Shown here piece after piece: positions 44,990 through 56,400 of a DNA stretch of 64,000 nucleotides. The number at the start of each line of letters is the position of its first letter. Position 1 is the first letter of the stretch. This DNA is from Scedosporium boydii. Lineage: Eukaryota > Ascomycota > Sordariomycetes > Microascales > Microascaceae. Under the pieces are notes generated by a model. It was not told the DNA's origin. It saw only the letters and a program-made list of their open reading frames with translations, and ran no database searches. The position numbers were made by a program, and so were the translations under genes. The stretch is taken from assembly GCA_002221725.1 (NCBI GenBank), contig NJFT01000194.1, forward strand, positions 1 to 64,000, in the 5' to 3' direction.

Positions 44990-47900
44990 TGTCCGAGGCA
45001 GAGCGGGCAAACGACCTCGTTTGTTCCTGTAACCAAGCCCAAATTATGGCGCAAGCTTAGGGGTATCTGAAGGCCGAACTAGGGCTTTCGTTATGTTTGT
45101 CTGAACACCCCTTAGTCTTGCGGGGAGCACAATTGGCGTATGGGAAGCCCGTAAGGTATGCAGGTATTAGATTCAAGACATACGAAGCTCAGGAGACCCA
45201 CGTGCGGAGTGGAATGGTGATGACGAGGAGAGTTGTACGATGAGGAGTTGAGGGAGAGCTTCGAAACATAGCACCACCAGTTCCCAATGGTGTGGTTCAG
45301 GGGGGCTCTAAAAAGGGCGGTGGAAAGCGGTGTAGATGCTGGAACGGTGAAGGAGGCGAAGGAGGCGTCGAGACGAGGTGTGAGGTGTGTTGCGTGTTGG
45401 CGAATGGCTCGAATCTGTCCAATGCGGATGAGATTGGAAGTTGAGCAGAAAAAGGCGGTGGTCAAAAGTGGTGGTAGTGGAGGTAGTGGAGGTGATGCTC
45501 CTCGTTCGCAGTTGAGGTACTTCGTACGACGCAGTGATTGGAGTGATCAATTGATGGTGGGGGTTTTGGAAGGTGCGGTCACGGTCGCGCGGGGGAGGAA
45601 GCTACGGGAAGGCGGGGGAGGGAGAACATAACATTTGATGAAATCTACTTGTACCTCATAAACTCGCTCAAGCTACAATTGTACCTTGACCTTCTAGAGC
45701 GGGGTGAAGATGGGACCGGACGACAAAACACAAGAACCAGCAGACTTTCGCCCGGAATTTAATGGTTCGTGTCCTGCTTGTCTCGGAGAACGCAGGAACA
45801 AGGGGGAAATGGGGAAATGGGCCAAATGAGGCTATTGGTCGAGTTGGAGAATTACAGAAGAAGTGAAGTTCTCCAAAGTTCCAAATCAATTCTTGTTTCT
45901 TGGAGGGAAGGACTGGACAACATGGAATTGCACTTGCACAAAAGGGAGGCCGGTTCGGCCCATTTTCCCATTCCTGCTGGCACTAGCACAGTAACCCTAA
46001 TAAAATTACAGCCCAGATGAGAACATTGAACACAAGAGCATCCGATTTTCCTCGGACAACGTTGCAGCCTTGGCTTGTGTGGTGGGTAATACCAACGCCT
46101 CCATGGCCACATCTCAGCAGTCAAACCTCCGGCGTAATAGGCCAATTTGTCGATTGCGGCAGGCAGTGGCCATCTATTGTTCTCCTGAATTGCGGGCAAA
46201 AAGGGTAACTGCGGATACCGACCTGCAAGAGACGCCAGTTGTTTACGCTTGGGGGGAATGATTGGCAGTAGGTCCTGCGCCCGAGGCACCAATGCGAAGG
46301 CCCGGGGGACTAGCTGGGTGCAGCCGCAGAGTCGCATGCTTCTTTTCGGTGGAGATGGCGGACGCAGCCGAACGCAAACGAACCTGAGTACTTTCGTAGC
46401 TCACGATGAAGGTGAGTTTGCCAAGAACGTTGCTCCAGGTGAAGCCTAGTGTCATGGGCCGATGTTGGCGGGCGGGTAGGCTATCGACAGGATATTGATG
46501 CCAGATGTTGGCATCTTGATGTCCGCAACTAGTATACACTAGCTGAGCCTGGTCTAAAAGCCGTTTGATATCAAATGACGTGCTAGTGAGACGGATCAGA
46601 CGCACTTGTAATATATTTAGAGCCGACATCGAGATGGCTTGGGTTTTATGCCGAGGGACTACCCGGTTTTCTTCCTGCCCCGTTTCTTAGGTTAGTTAGC
46701 CTATGCTGTCCTGACTGCTTCGTCCATCATTATTAGCCTAGCCACTTCTGGCTGTTCTTGTTTGAACTGAGTCTCTTTGAAGCATTTGAAGTCGTGTGCT
46801 CGGGATGTGTTTGTTTTGTACAAAGGCAGCGGGAACCGCATATTTAAAAAACGCACAACTCCCGTGTCCTTTGCTTCGAGGACTAGTCTTACTTTGGGCT
46901 TCGTCGACGTTATTGTTTATATTCATTGATATTCTTCAAACCCTCCTGCCAAGCCTATCCGGGACGAGGAATTCCGTCATCTTGCTCGAGAGTGGTCGTA
47001 CCAACAAAACCAGGATTTCACTTTCTCGATGCGACCCCGCACTCTTCATAAAACGTGGCTCGGATCGGAAGGGTTCAGACACACAAATCTCTAACAGTTG
47101 ATGGTGGCATGGACCTCGAGAAGATTGATGCGTGGTCCGGGACTCGACTTGATTTTTGAGGCACTTTTTCTTGTGATGGACGAATCCCTCGAGCTTGAGA
47201 GATATGTCTTTTGTTACTCTTCGCAAAAATTCCCAGTAGAACATTTCATAACTACGAGGGCACCATGATTATGCGACGCTGCAGACTAGCTAGAGGACAT
47301 TAGATATATAATAGAGAAGGCGACCGATCTGGCGCATGAACGACGACTTTCACCTGTGCCGAGGAAGGGAAAGCACCCGAGAACACTGATCTTAAAAACC
47401 GTTGGGCATCACGCGGAGTCCATCTGGCGTTGCGTCGAGATGGCATTGTTCGAAAATTCGGGATCCTCACCAGGCGACGGATACCCCGGATCCGCGTCAC
47501 ACCGGCAATGATGGCCCCGGCATATCGTTTGCAGTATTGGATGTCCAGGCCGCGATTTGGTTGCTCGAGAACCCCCTGAGTTACTTTGTGCGAAGTAATG
47601 AATGCCATCAAGAGAGCCAAGTCTGGATGACACCAGTATTGATGGGAGTGTCAAGTTAGTTTGAGACTAAAGCGCTGTCAATGGCGATATGGCGAAGCTA
47701 GGAAGAAACTGGACATCAACCTTGTGAGGAAGCAGAGGGCGTCAATAAGAAGTTGAGAACCCAGGAGACCGCAAGAGTTGTTTATTTGATGCTCCAAATC
47801 CAAAGTCACGATATCAATGGCGAGATTTACCCCACAGTCCATGACATAATCCAGGGGCATGATACATTTGTACTTTGTACAACCGAGGATTCACGTTTGG

Positions 47901-49486
47901 GAACGCCGCATTGATCCAGGCCCACAATCGACAACGCCATTCAACAACTTCTAAGACGGACACTCCAATAGTCGTTCCTGGATCAATAATCGCATCGACT
48001 GTTCGAGATTAAAACAATAGAAGTCGCCAGCTATTCGTAACCACGCTCTTCTAGTCATATTAGATTTTATTTATTTTATTATTTCCCGATGTTTTTCGCC
48101 TTTCCCTTCACTTCGAAGGTTCGAGGTGGTCAACCCCGGATAATCCCTGGTGCTTTGCTCATTGGAGGTTGTGTCAGGGGTAAAGTCAGAGGCAAGAGCA
48201 ACCCTGCACGAGCCACGCTCACCCCTCCATCACCACCTTGACTCGACCGCCCTACCAGCGTTACCCTCGTCAAACCTGAGATCTTCCGTGCCTCAGTTTT
48301 GTAAGAGGTCAGGGATTCACCCCTCCCTCCATCGCTGAGCCTCCCTGGTGATCGACGGATCCCATAGACTTCCTCAGACACCTTGTTATCCTCCGAGCCA
48401 ATCCCACGATGCCTTGCCGTTCCATCAGACATCGATCAATCAGAGTGCCAAGACCTTGATTCATGCTGTTTTCCAAATCGCTTCTTTGCCCTCGCAGTCG
48501 CTCCTTTACCTCTCTCAATGTCAGCTCACGCCCGGTTCCGCCCAGGCGTGTGCGTTGCTACTCTTCTATACCCGCAGAAACCATAGTAACATTGATTCTA
48601 TTCCCAGCTGGCTCTTGCTCTCTGCTAAATTTGGTATTGTGAGACATCTTGGCCCAGTTGTCTGAACCGACTCCTCCCCCATCAGGTCTATGATCCCTAC
48701 CGTCGATGAGGGGACGGAATGTAAATCCTCCTTTTCCACCTCTTGTGTCTAGCCTTCCTACGTTTCTTCTATTCCGTCGTCTTCGACGCCTCATGCTTGA
48801 TGTCCTCTACGAAATTGCTTTGCTTCTTGTCTGCGAACCCAGCTTTCCCCTCCCCCCTTCAGGGAAATTACACACTCTCCATCGTGAACATCCGTCCCAA
48901 GACTCAAGATCTCCGCTGCTACCACTGATCACTTTCCGAATCTCGTCAAATTCATCCGCATCAACGCCATCCTTCTTCTTCTTCTTCCATCGCCAATTTA
49001 GCCGCTAGTCGCCTTTTTTCAAATTCCACACCCTCGCCTGCTCTCTAAGACGATCTTCCTCGATGGTCGTTTCCGCTTTCTAGACGGCCAGTCGAGGCCC
49101 GATACTACCGCTTGTCCGCTTTCTCCGCGTTTACACTTCTCGCTGCTTTACCCCTCCCTCTCTCTCTTTCTTCGCTTCAGATCTCTTTTTCGTCCTTTCA
49201 TCTCTCGATCTCTCATCCTACGAAATCCCCTCGACTACGATTCCCGCGCGAGGCTTTCGACCGGAATCCTCTTCTCTTCTTCTTTTCTTCCTCGAGGAGT
49301 TTGGATTCGGCGAAAGTCCACTCCTTCGACTTCACTTCTTTTCAAGCCCCGTGGGCTTTCTTGTCTTATCATCACATTTTTCATTTCCTTTCTGCGACTG
49401 GACTCGCATTTTACGAGAGAGAGAGCGAGGGGAGAGTGAGCACACTGCGTGTGTTCCTCTTGTATCCATAAAACGTCCCGGCGACA
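44990..49486. other. 4.5-kb spacer and long leader of the membrane-protein gene
   Basis: The left part should be the promoter of the 526-aa gene. From about 48680 to 49486 the plus strand is strongly CT-rich (runs of CTTCTTCTTC, CTCTCTCTTTC), a typical long fungal leader for the gene starting at 49487. Between them I see no credible gene. One TACTTCGTA copy is at 45518-45526. Confidence 0.5.
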
Positions 49487-51619
49487 ATGTCAGACCAGAA
49501 CCTCCCGGCGGGGGCTTTCATCACCGTCCTCAACGGAAGGCGATGCACGGCTGTGCCGAAAACAAACGCGGCGCCTTCGCAAGCGGCATCGACAGCGGCG
49601 GCGGCGGCACCCAGCGGAAACAATGGCGGTGGCGCTGTAGGTATACAATCAACGCCTACACCGGCGGCGAACGCGGACAGCTCGAGCAGCGTCCAGGTTC
49701 AGTCGGAAGAAGGTGATGCAGGAGCAGCGAGTACGACGAGATCTCCCCCAAATCTAGACACTCCATCCCCCGACAATGCAACAGATTCCCCAGCACAAAC
49801 CCAAGAGCAACCGCCTGTACAGCAGACGCAGGCGACTCAACAACCTCCTCCTCCTCCTCCTCCTCCCATAAACATCCCTCCCGCTTCGTCTCCTTCATTT
49901 TTCCCATTTCCTTCCCTATTTCCTAGCCCTACAACTGTGGTGGAAGACGTACAGAATTCCTTTCCACTTGAAAGACCTAACCCCTCCTTTGCCTTTGCGA
50001 GCAGTAGCACTGATGACAGCAATGCAGCCGTTCCTGAACAAGCAGATGGTGCGAATCAACAGCAACCACAACAACCAGAGCAGCAACCATCACAACAGCA
50101 ACCGGAGCTAGCACCCTCCCCGACACCAGCACCCGTAACTCCCGACGGAACGACTCCCAACGTTGTAAACGGAAACCTGGCCACGACGGCAGTAGGCGGT
50201 CTCAATGGTGGTGCGGCGGCTGTTGGAGAAGGAGCGGCCGATGCCACTCCGACTACGGTAACTAGTGGCGGAAGCGGCCGATCCGGAGCTCCTACGGCGG
50301 TGGTAGCGGGCAGCGTTGCCGGTGGCGTCGCCGTCGTATCCATTATTGCCTTTTTACTCTGGTTCTGGCGTAAGAAGGCCATCAACAAGCGGAGGAGCTC
50401 TCTCCTTACGCCGCTTACAATCGAACCCACGACGTTTAACGGCGGCGGCGGCAGCGGCGGCAACGGCGAAAAGTCGTACATTATCGAGAGGGGATCCGTT
50501 GGTCCCACACCCAAAGCCGAAAAGTTCAAGGCCGCCATCGGAGCGAAACTGCAAGGATTCCGCGGCAAGGTGGGAGGATCCAAGAACGGCCCCAGCGTCG
50601 ATCTGGACAGGGGGAACTCTCAGTATATGTACGACGGGTCTCTGCACAGCCGAAATAACTCTTCGTCGCTTTCGATGCGCTCGGGCTCCAAGGATGTAGT
50701 GACGGGCAAGGACCGATTCAAGGACTGGTGGTCCAGGGTCACCGCCGACATGAACTTCAACTGGAAGATGAGGAACGACCGGACCATGGACGCGGACCCG
50801 GCAGCGGCCGTCCGGAACCTGAGCGAGCGCAAGGGGTCATCGCAGCCCGACTTCCTGACACTCCTCGGCATGGATGACAAGGATATTCAGCGCGAGGCGC
50901 AGAAGCGACAGGCCGACCACTTAGCCAACGGCAGCGTAGGATCCTCGAACCACTTTCTCGGCGGACTCAACCTCAACTTCGACTCGCCAAAGAACCCCTT
51001 CTCCGACATGAACGCCCTATCCCATGATTCCGCCAAGCCCGCGCCGCTGGCCGTATCTCCCCGTGTGGACCCTTTCTCGGACGCCAACGCCCTACCGGAT
51101 AACAGCAAGACTGGTGGGATCAAGCCGCCAACCACCTACGTCGCCGATGTCCGTCGGTCCCGCGGTCTCGGTCAGAACCCCGCTCCGGCCCGCGGCCGCA
51201 CGCCGAGTAATGCCGGAGGCTACTCGTCGCCGCGCAACGACCGCGTGGACTCGGTCTACCGAGAGTCCGTGGTGAGCGTCGACAACCTCGGCCCCAAACG
51301 GAATAAGTTCCGATCCGACCCCTTCGACCTCGAGAGGCCCGAGTTGCTCGGCAGTCGGCAGGATCTTACGACGGCTACCATGACGAGCGGCGGTGGGAGA
51401 AACAGCCCGCGCTCTAGCCTCAACAAGCCTAAGAGGGTGCATACACGGACGGATAGCTACTCGTCCAAGTACTCGAGTGGATTCAGTCTCGGGGACTGGA
51501 GCGACCCGGGGCCGGATGTGGGGCCTGGGTCGACGCGGTGGGATAGCCCGACGGAAGGATTTAGGCCGGGGTCGAGGCAGAGGGGTGGTAGTGACGGAAG
51601 CGTAGGGAAGGCATTGTAA
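49487..51619 (+). CDS. Single-pass membrane protein with Ser/Pro/Gln-rich ectodomain (710 aa)
   Basis: One uninterrupted ORF starts MSDQNLPAGAFITVLNGRRC. Residues 25-265 are low-complexity and rich in S, T, A, P and Q, with a run of eight prolines. A glycine-rich linker leads to one clear membrane span at about 270-292 (VVAGSVAGGVAVVSIIAFLL), followed at once by a basic stop-transfer cluster (WRKKAINKRRSS). The remaining 415 residues are polar, Ser/Arg-rich and probably cytosolic. This shape (S/T-rich outside, one helix, basic flank, long tail) recalls Mid2/WSC-type sensors and other fungal plasma-membrane proteins, but there is no cysteine-rich WSC domain and no N-terminal signal peptide. 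The function is unknown. It has an unusually long CT-rich leader, so a missed upstream exon with a signal sequence is possible. Confidence 0.82.
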   Translation: MSDQNLPAGAFITVLNGRRCTAVPKTNAAPSQAASTAAAAAPSGNNGGGAVGIQSTPTPAANADSSSSVQVQSEEGDAGAASTTRSPPNLDTPSPDNATDSPAQTQEQPPVQQTQATQQPPPPPPPPINIPPASSPSFFPFPSLFPSPTTVVEDVQNSFPLERPNPSFAFASSSTDDSNAAVPEQADGANQQQPQQPEQQPSQQQPELAPSPTPAPVTPDGTTPNVVNGNLATTAVGGLNGGAAAVGEGAADATPTTVTSGGSGRSGAPTAVVAGSVAGGVAVVSIIAFLLWFWRKKAINKRRSSLLTPLTIEPTTFNGGGGSGGNGEKSYIIERGSVGPTPKAEKFKAAIGAKLQGFRGKVGGSKNGPSVDLDRGNSQYMYDGSLHSRNNSSSLSMRSGSKDVVTGKDRFKDWWSRVTADMNFNWKMRNDRTMDADPAAAVRNLSERKGSSQPDFLTLLGMDDKDIQREAQKRQADHLANGSVGSSNHFLGGLNLNFDSPKNPFSDMNALSHDSAKPAPLAVSPRVDPFSDANALPDNSKTGGIKPPTTYVADVRRSRGLGQNPAPARGRTPSNAGGYSSPRNDRVDSVYRESVVSVDNLGPKRNKFRSDPFDLERPELLGSRQDLTTATMTSGGGRNSPRSSLNKPKRVHTRTDSYSSKYSSGFSLGDWSDPGPDVGPGSTRWDSPTEGFRPGSRQRGGSDGSVGKAL

Positions 51620-53446
51620 GAGAATGAAAAGAGGGAGGAAGGAAAAGTAAGGGAGGGAGCAAGCGAAAGGATGCATTTTGTGAGGGATGGTCTTCGTTTT
51701 GGGCATTGGGCGTTCTTGTTGGGGATTTTGTGTTTCTTCGTTTCTTTTGGGAGGTTTTTACCAGTGGTTGATGCGGATACGCTTTCTTCCTTACTTTCGC
51801 TATGTGTATACCCAACCCATCCTTACCTTTTTCTCTGCCATCCCTTTCCGTTCGATAAGCATGAGAAGACGACTCCCATACTCACCTTTCCAATGACTCC
51901 GTGCTCACTCTTATCTCCAAGACTTCCATTCCGACACAATTTCTTTTTATCCATGATCCAGCTTCCCGAGAAAAATGAGGAGTTCCTCAAGGATGAATGT
52001 CGTCTTGCGCATCAATTCCTTTTTTTTTTTTTTTCCTTTTTGCAGAAACGTCCAAATGCTGTTTATCTCTATCTTTAATATCGAGCGAGTTCTAGTGTTT
52101 CGGTTTTCCTGCTTGTTCACACTTCCTTTGATTTCTTAATTTTTTTAGGCGGACGTGATAGATGGGATTTGTTCTTAGTTTATGTTGGCGTTTGATCCAA
52201 GCCTCGAAAAGCTAGGCCCGCCACGTCTTAGCTTCTCGGTCTTGCTCTTTCTTCATTGTCTGGACTGAAGAGAGATGGGAAGAAGTTGGTCGGCATTGGC
52301 TGGGGGTCGAGAATTGGGAATCGATCCGCGGATAAGGATACGAATGGGGAGGAAGGAGGGATAGTCTCAGGTAGTCGATGAATGAGATGAGAGATGAATG
52401 CTTCAAAAGTGGTCGTGCTTGTGTGAAGCGATTATGTGTGGGCGCGTTGACGGATCCATTCTCTCATCCTCCTTTCCTCAAGTTGAGTCTTGATCCAAAT
52501 TGGGATGACATTTCCAGGTCCGCCCATTCTAATCTACAATGCATGCGGAGTAGGTTTCCCAATTAGTCATCGCCACCCCACAAGCCCCTGCGGCTCTGCT
52601 CTGTGGGACCGTTCAGCAACGTCATCTAAATAAGGCCAGGAGAGAGGAACATCGTCAACTTGCGAGTGTCTAACAAAATTGGATGTTCACCTTTTCTGGA
52701 AGTCGTTTTTTTCTGCCAGAGCTGTGGCACCCCAATTCTCGCCCTCAGTCCATGTACGCATTGTACAGTCTCCGACATCCCGACACGGCAAGGTGAGTTA
52801 GGCTGACGACGTGTCCGTGGCGTCCGTGGGATATTGATCCAAAGCGCCAATCATTCATTCATCGTTATAAAAGCCCGGGGAAAGAAGCCCAACGAGTGAG
52901 CCGTACAAGTTGTCAAACGCAGCAGAACGGGGTGCGGCTGAGATGCGTCCTTGTTGTATTAACTCACCCGGACGACGAGCAAACGGGGAATCATGGAAAT
53001 ACATTGCAAGATGGTAAGTTCGGTTGCAGGGTATAGCATTGCTTCCATTTCTCGTCCGTTTTCGTGCCTAGCGAATCATCGATTTTAATATGCTATATAT
53101 CGATAAACGAATGTTGCCAGCATCACCCTTACTCACCACTGCCGAGACGATGAGTCCCATCGTCTTTTAACATCACGTAGATGGCTTTAGAAATCGCACG
53201 TAGTGACTCCGATAAATCCGATAAAACACATTCGCTTATCGGCGCGGTCAGTTTTTAGTTTACAATTAATCTCCATTAGTCGTCACGATCTCATCTCAGC
53301 ATACGATAAAGTCCTAGCATATTCTCGAATCGGGTCGAAGTAAGATTGCAAAGTTATATATCGCCGCAGTCCCCGAGGACCCTCTTTTGCAAAGCTAGAA
53401 AATATATATATTACGCCTACTTATTTAATTGAAAATCATTATTCTA
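51620..53446. other. Spacer between the membrane-protein gene and the NLR gene
   Basis: It holds the 3' UTRs of two convergent genes. The part nearest the NLR (53030-53446) is noticeably AT-rich. A TATA-type promoter element without a convincing gene is listed separately. Confidence 0.55.
52866..52943 (+). promoter_or_regulatory. Orphan TATA box (TATAAAAG) ahead of a short ORF
   Basis: TATAAAAG at 52866-52873 is followed 70 nt later by an ATG at 52943. The ORF is only 24 codons (MRPCCINSPGRRANGE...) unless GTAAGT at 53014 is used as a donor with an acceptor near 53073, which would give a cysteine-containing peptide of about 50 aa. This may be a relic or a small unannotated gene. Confidence 0.25.
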
Positions 53447-56400
53447 CTACTCCCTACCCTTAGCTTCAGCGCCATTTTCGAGAAGCAGCCCCACGATGGC
53501 CTCGTGGCCTTCGGATGATGCCGCCCGCAGCGCATTGCCATACTTGCCGCCACTTTGGGCGTTAACATCGGCACCCTTTTCGAGAAGCAGCCTCACGATG
53601 GCCTCATAGCCTTCGGATGATGCCGCCTGCAGCGCATTGCCACACTTGCTGCCACCTTGGGCGTTAACATCAGCGCCCTTTTCGAGAAGCAGCCTCACGA
53701 TGGCCTCATAGCCTTCGGATGATGCCGCCAGCAGCGCGTTGCCATACCGCAGGTAGTCGCCACTTTGGGCGTGGGCGTTAACATCGGCGCCCTTTTCGAG
53801 AAGCAGCCTCACGATGGCCTCGCGGCCTCTAGCTGATGCCCCCTGCAGCGCGTTGCCATAGTAGTGGCCGCCTCGGGCGTTAACATCGGCGCCCTTTTCG
53901 AGAAGCAGCTGCACGATGGCCTCATAGCCTTCGGATGATGCCGCCTGCAGCGCGTTGCCATAGAAGTAGCCACCTTGGGCGTTAATATCGGCGCCCTTTT
54001 CGAGAAGCAGCCGCACGATGGCCTCGTGGCCCCCGGATGATGCCACCTGCAGCGCATTGCCATAGTGGCCGCCACCGGCGTTAACATCGGCGCCCTTTTC
54101 GAGAAGCAGCTGCACGATCGCCTCGTGGCCTTCGTGTGATGCCGCCCGCAGCGCATTGCGGTAGCCGCCACCTTGGGCGTTAATATCGGCACCCTTTTCG
54201 AGAAGCAGCCGCACGATGGCCTGGCAGCCTTTGGATGATGCCGCCTCCAGCGCATTGTCATGGTAGCCACCTTGGGCGTTAACATCGGCGCCCTTTTCGA
54301 GAAGCAGCTGCACGATGGCCTGGTAGCCTTTGGATGATGCCGCCTGCAGCGCGTTGCCATACCTGCCACCTTGGGCGTTAACATCGGCACCCTTTTCGAG
54401 AAGCAGCCTCACGATGGCCTGGTAGCCTTCGGATGATGCCGCCTGTAGCGCGTTGCCATACCAGCCACCTTGGGCGTTAACATCGGCACCCTTTTCGAGA
54501 AGCAGCTGCACTGATGCCACCTGCAGCGCGTTGCCGAACTTGCCGGCTTGGGCGTTAACATCGGAAATATTTCCAACTCTACTATGAAGTAGCTTCGTGA
54601 GAACTGAATCAAGGCCGATAAGTGAAGTGTAGTAAATAGGTGATGGAATCGCCCCTGTAGGCTTCTCGCCCTTATAGTCGTCAATATTCCATACGGTAAC
54701 CCAACTCTCGAACGCTTTGGTATTTTGAAACAGGCGCATAATTTGGCATTCCGCGAAATCATCAGTTTTATATCCATCAATGAGATGTTTGTGCCAAGTT
54801 TCTGCGGCGTATAGTGCCAGTGGATACTCTTCCTCCGGATTTGTCGATTCATGCAACTCAGGCTCCAGCAAGTACGTTAGACATATAGAGGCTATCTGAG
54901 TATGGGCGTCCTGTGTTTCAACACTGAACTTGGCGATCTCGCTGGAAAGTCGTCCCGATTCAAGATACTCCTGGACTGAGAAATGGGCGATGCGTACAGA
55001 GGGCCGCTTTCCATCAGGTTGCTCGTCAACTTCGATAAATTCGGGGCAAACTCGGCGGATCGCGTCAACCGTTTTTAATCTTCGTCCTGGTTTGAACTGA
55101 GGCGGCTCGCTCAGGTCCACGGCAATGGCGTCGCGAAGCTCGGGTACCGTCAACGGGCGTTTGGCGTAGCAAAGTAAGGTTAACAGAGGCTGGACATATT
55201 TCACCGATTTCGGGTTAATATTTAGAAGTATTCGCTCGTAGGTCTTGTCCAGAGAGTCTGGCAGGGAATCTAGAAGTTCATCGAGCTCGTCGTCGGATTG
55301 TGGACAATTCTCTAAGGCTTTGAATTGGCATTCCACCCATCGAAATCTGCAACGGCAGGTCAGTAAATTCCTATCGATGAAAAGGAAACGGGGAAATACG
55401 TACACGCCCTTCGCACGGCTGGTAAATGCCATCTCGATCTTGTCATAATCGTCTTCCCAGACTTGAAATTCCCCACTATCTCGGAGATGCTTGGAGACAA
55501 ACGACGCAATGTCGTGGTCGACGCATTCGTTCCACATCGAAATTATTTTATCTCTGGGAGCACTAAGCTTTTCCCTAATGTCAGGCTCGTCGCGACTAGT
55601 AACCATCAGGTGAAGGCTGGGTTCCGCCCAATTCCGCATCTCCACCAGGACATTAAGAACTTCTTTCCGCTTCCCAGACATGTCCCGAGGGCTTTCGTCT
55701 AGTGCGTCTAGAAGGATATAAACGTGGTCGAACATGCCGATGAGCTGGTGAAGATACTCTACGAGAGCATCATTGGGCGGTGAAGCGTCGCGGTAGCGGT
55801 TGTGCAGCTCCAGGAGAGAACTACGATCTTCTAACTGGGTTGACAGCTGCAGGATGAGCGCACGGAGCATTGCGGAGGCATCCTGTTTAGACTTATCGTT
55901 GAAGACGAAGAAGAAGAAGGCAATGGCGATGCGTTTGTTGGCGCCCCTGTGGCTGAAGGTGGACTGGATAGCTGTGGAACACAGCACTGACTTGCCACTG
56001 CCGGCGAAGCCGTTGAGCCACAGGAAGGAGTTGAGGTTCTCTAGCCACGAAGAAAAGGAGGGTCCTTGAACGAACCAGAGCCCTGTACTGGGGTGCTCGC
56101 GCTTCTTTTTGAAGGCGGCATTGTACTCAACAGAAGCATCAGGCGCTTTTAGCCAGTCGCGGATATCCGACGAGATCTGGACAGCTCTAACCAGGTCGAG
56201 CAATAACTTCATTTCGTTGTTATCGTGCTTCTGCAGGGCCTGAAGAGCCAATTTCAAGCACGAGATGGCCGTGTCGACATCCTCTTCCAGCTTTTTCAGC
56301 GTCCCTTCGCTAAACGGATAAGTCAAACGGAGACGCATGGCACGCGCGGTAGCAGAGATGCTGCGCGTAGAGGGGGGTACAAATTCCTCATTCGCGGCCT

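Noticed and set aside
53455..54560. CRISPR-like regular repeats
   Set aside because: The units are protein-coding ankyrin repeats in one continuous frame in a eukaryotic gene; repeats and 'spacers' are not separate.
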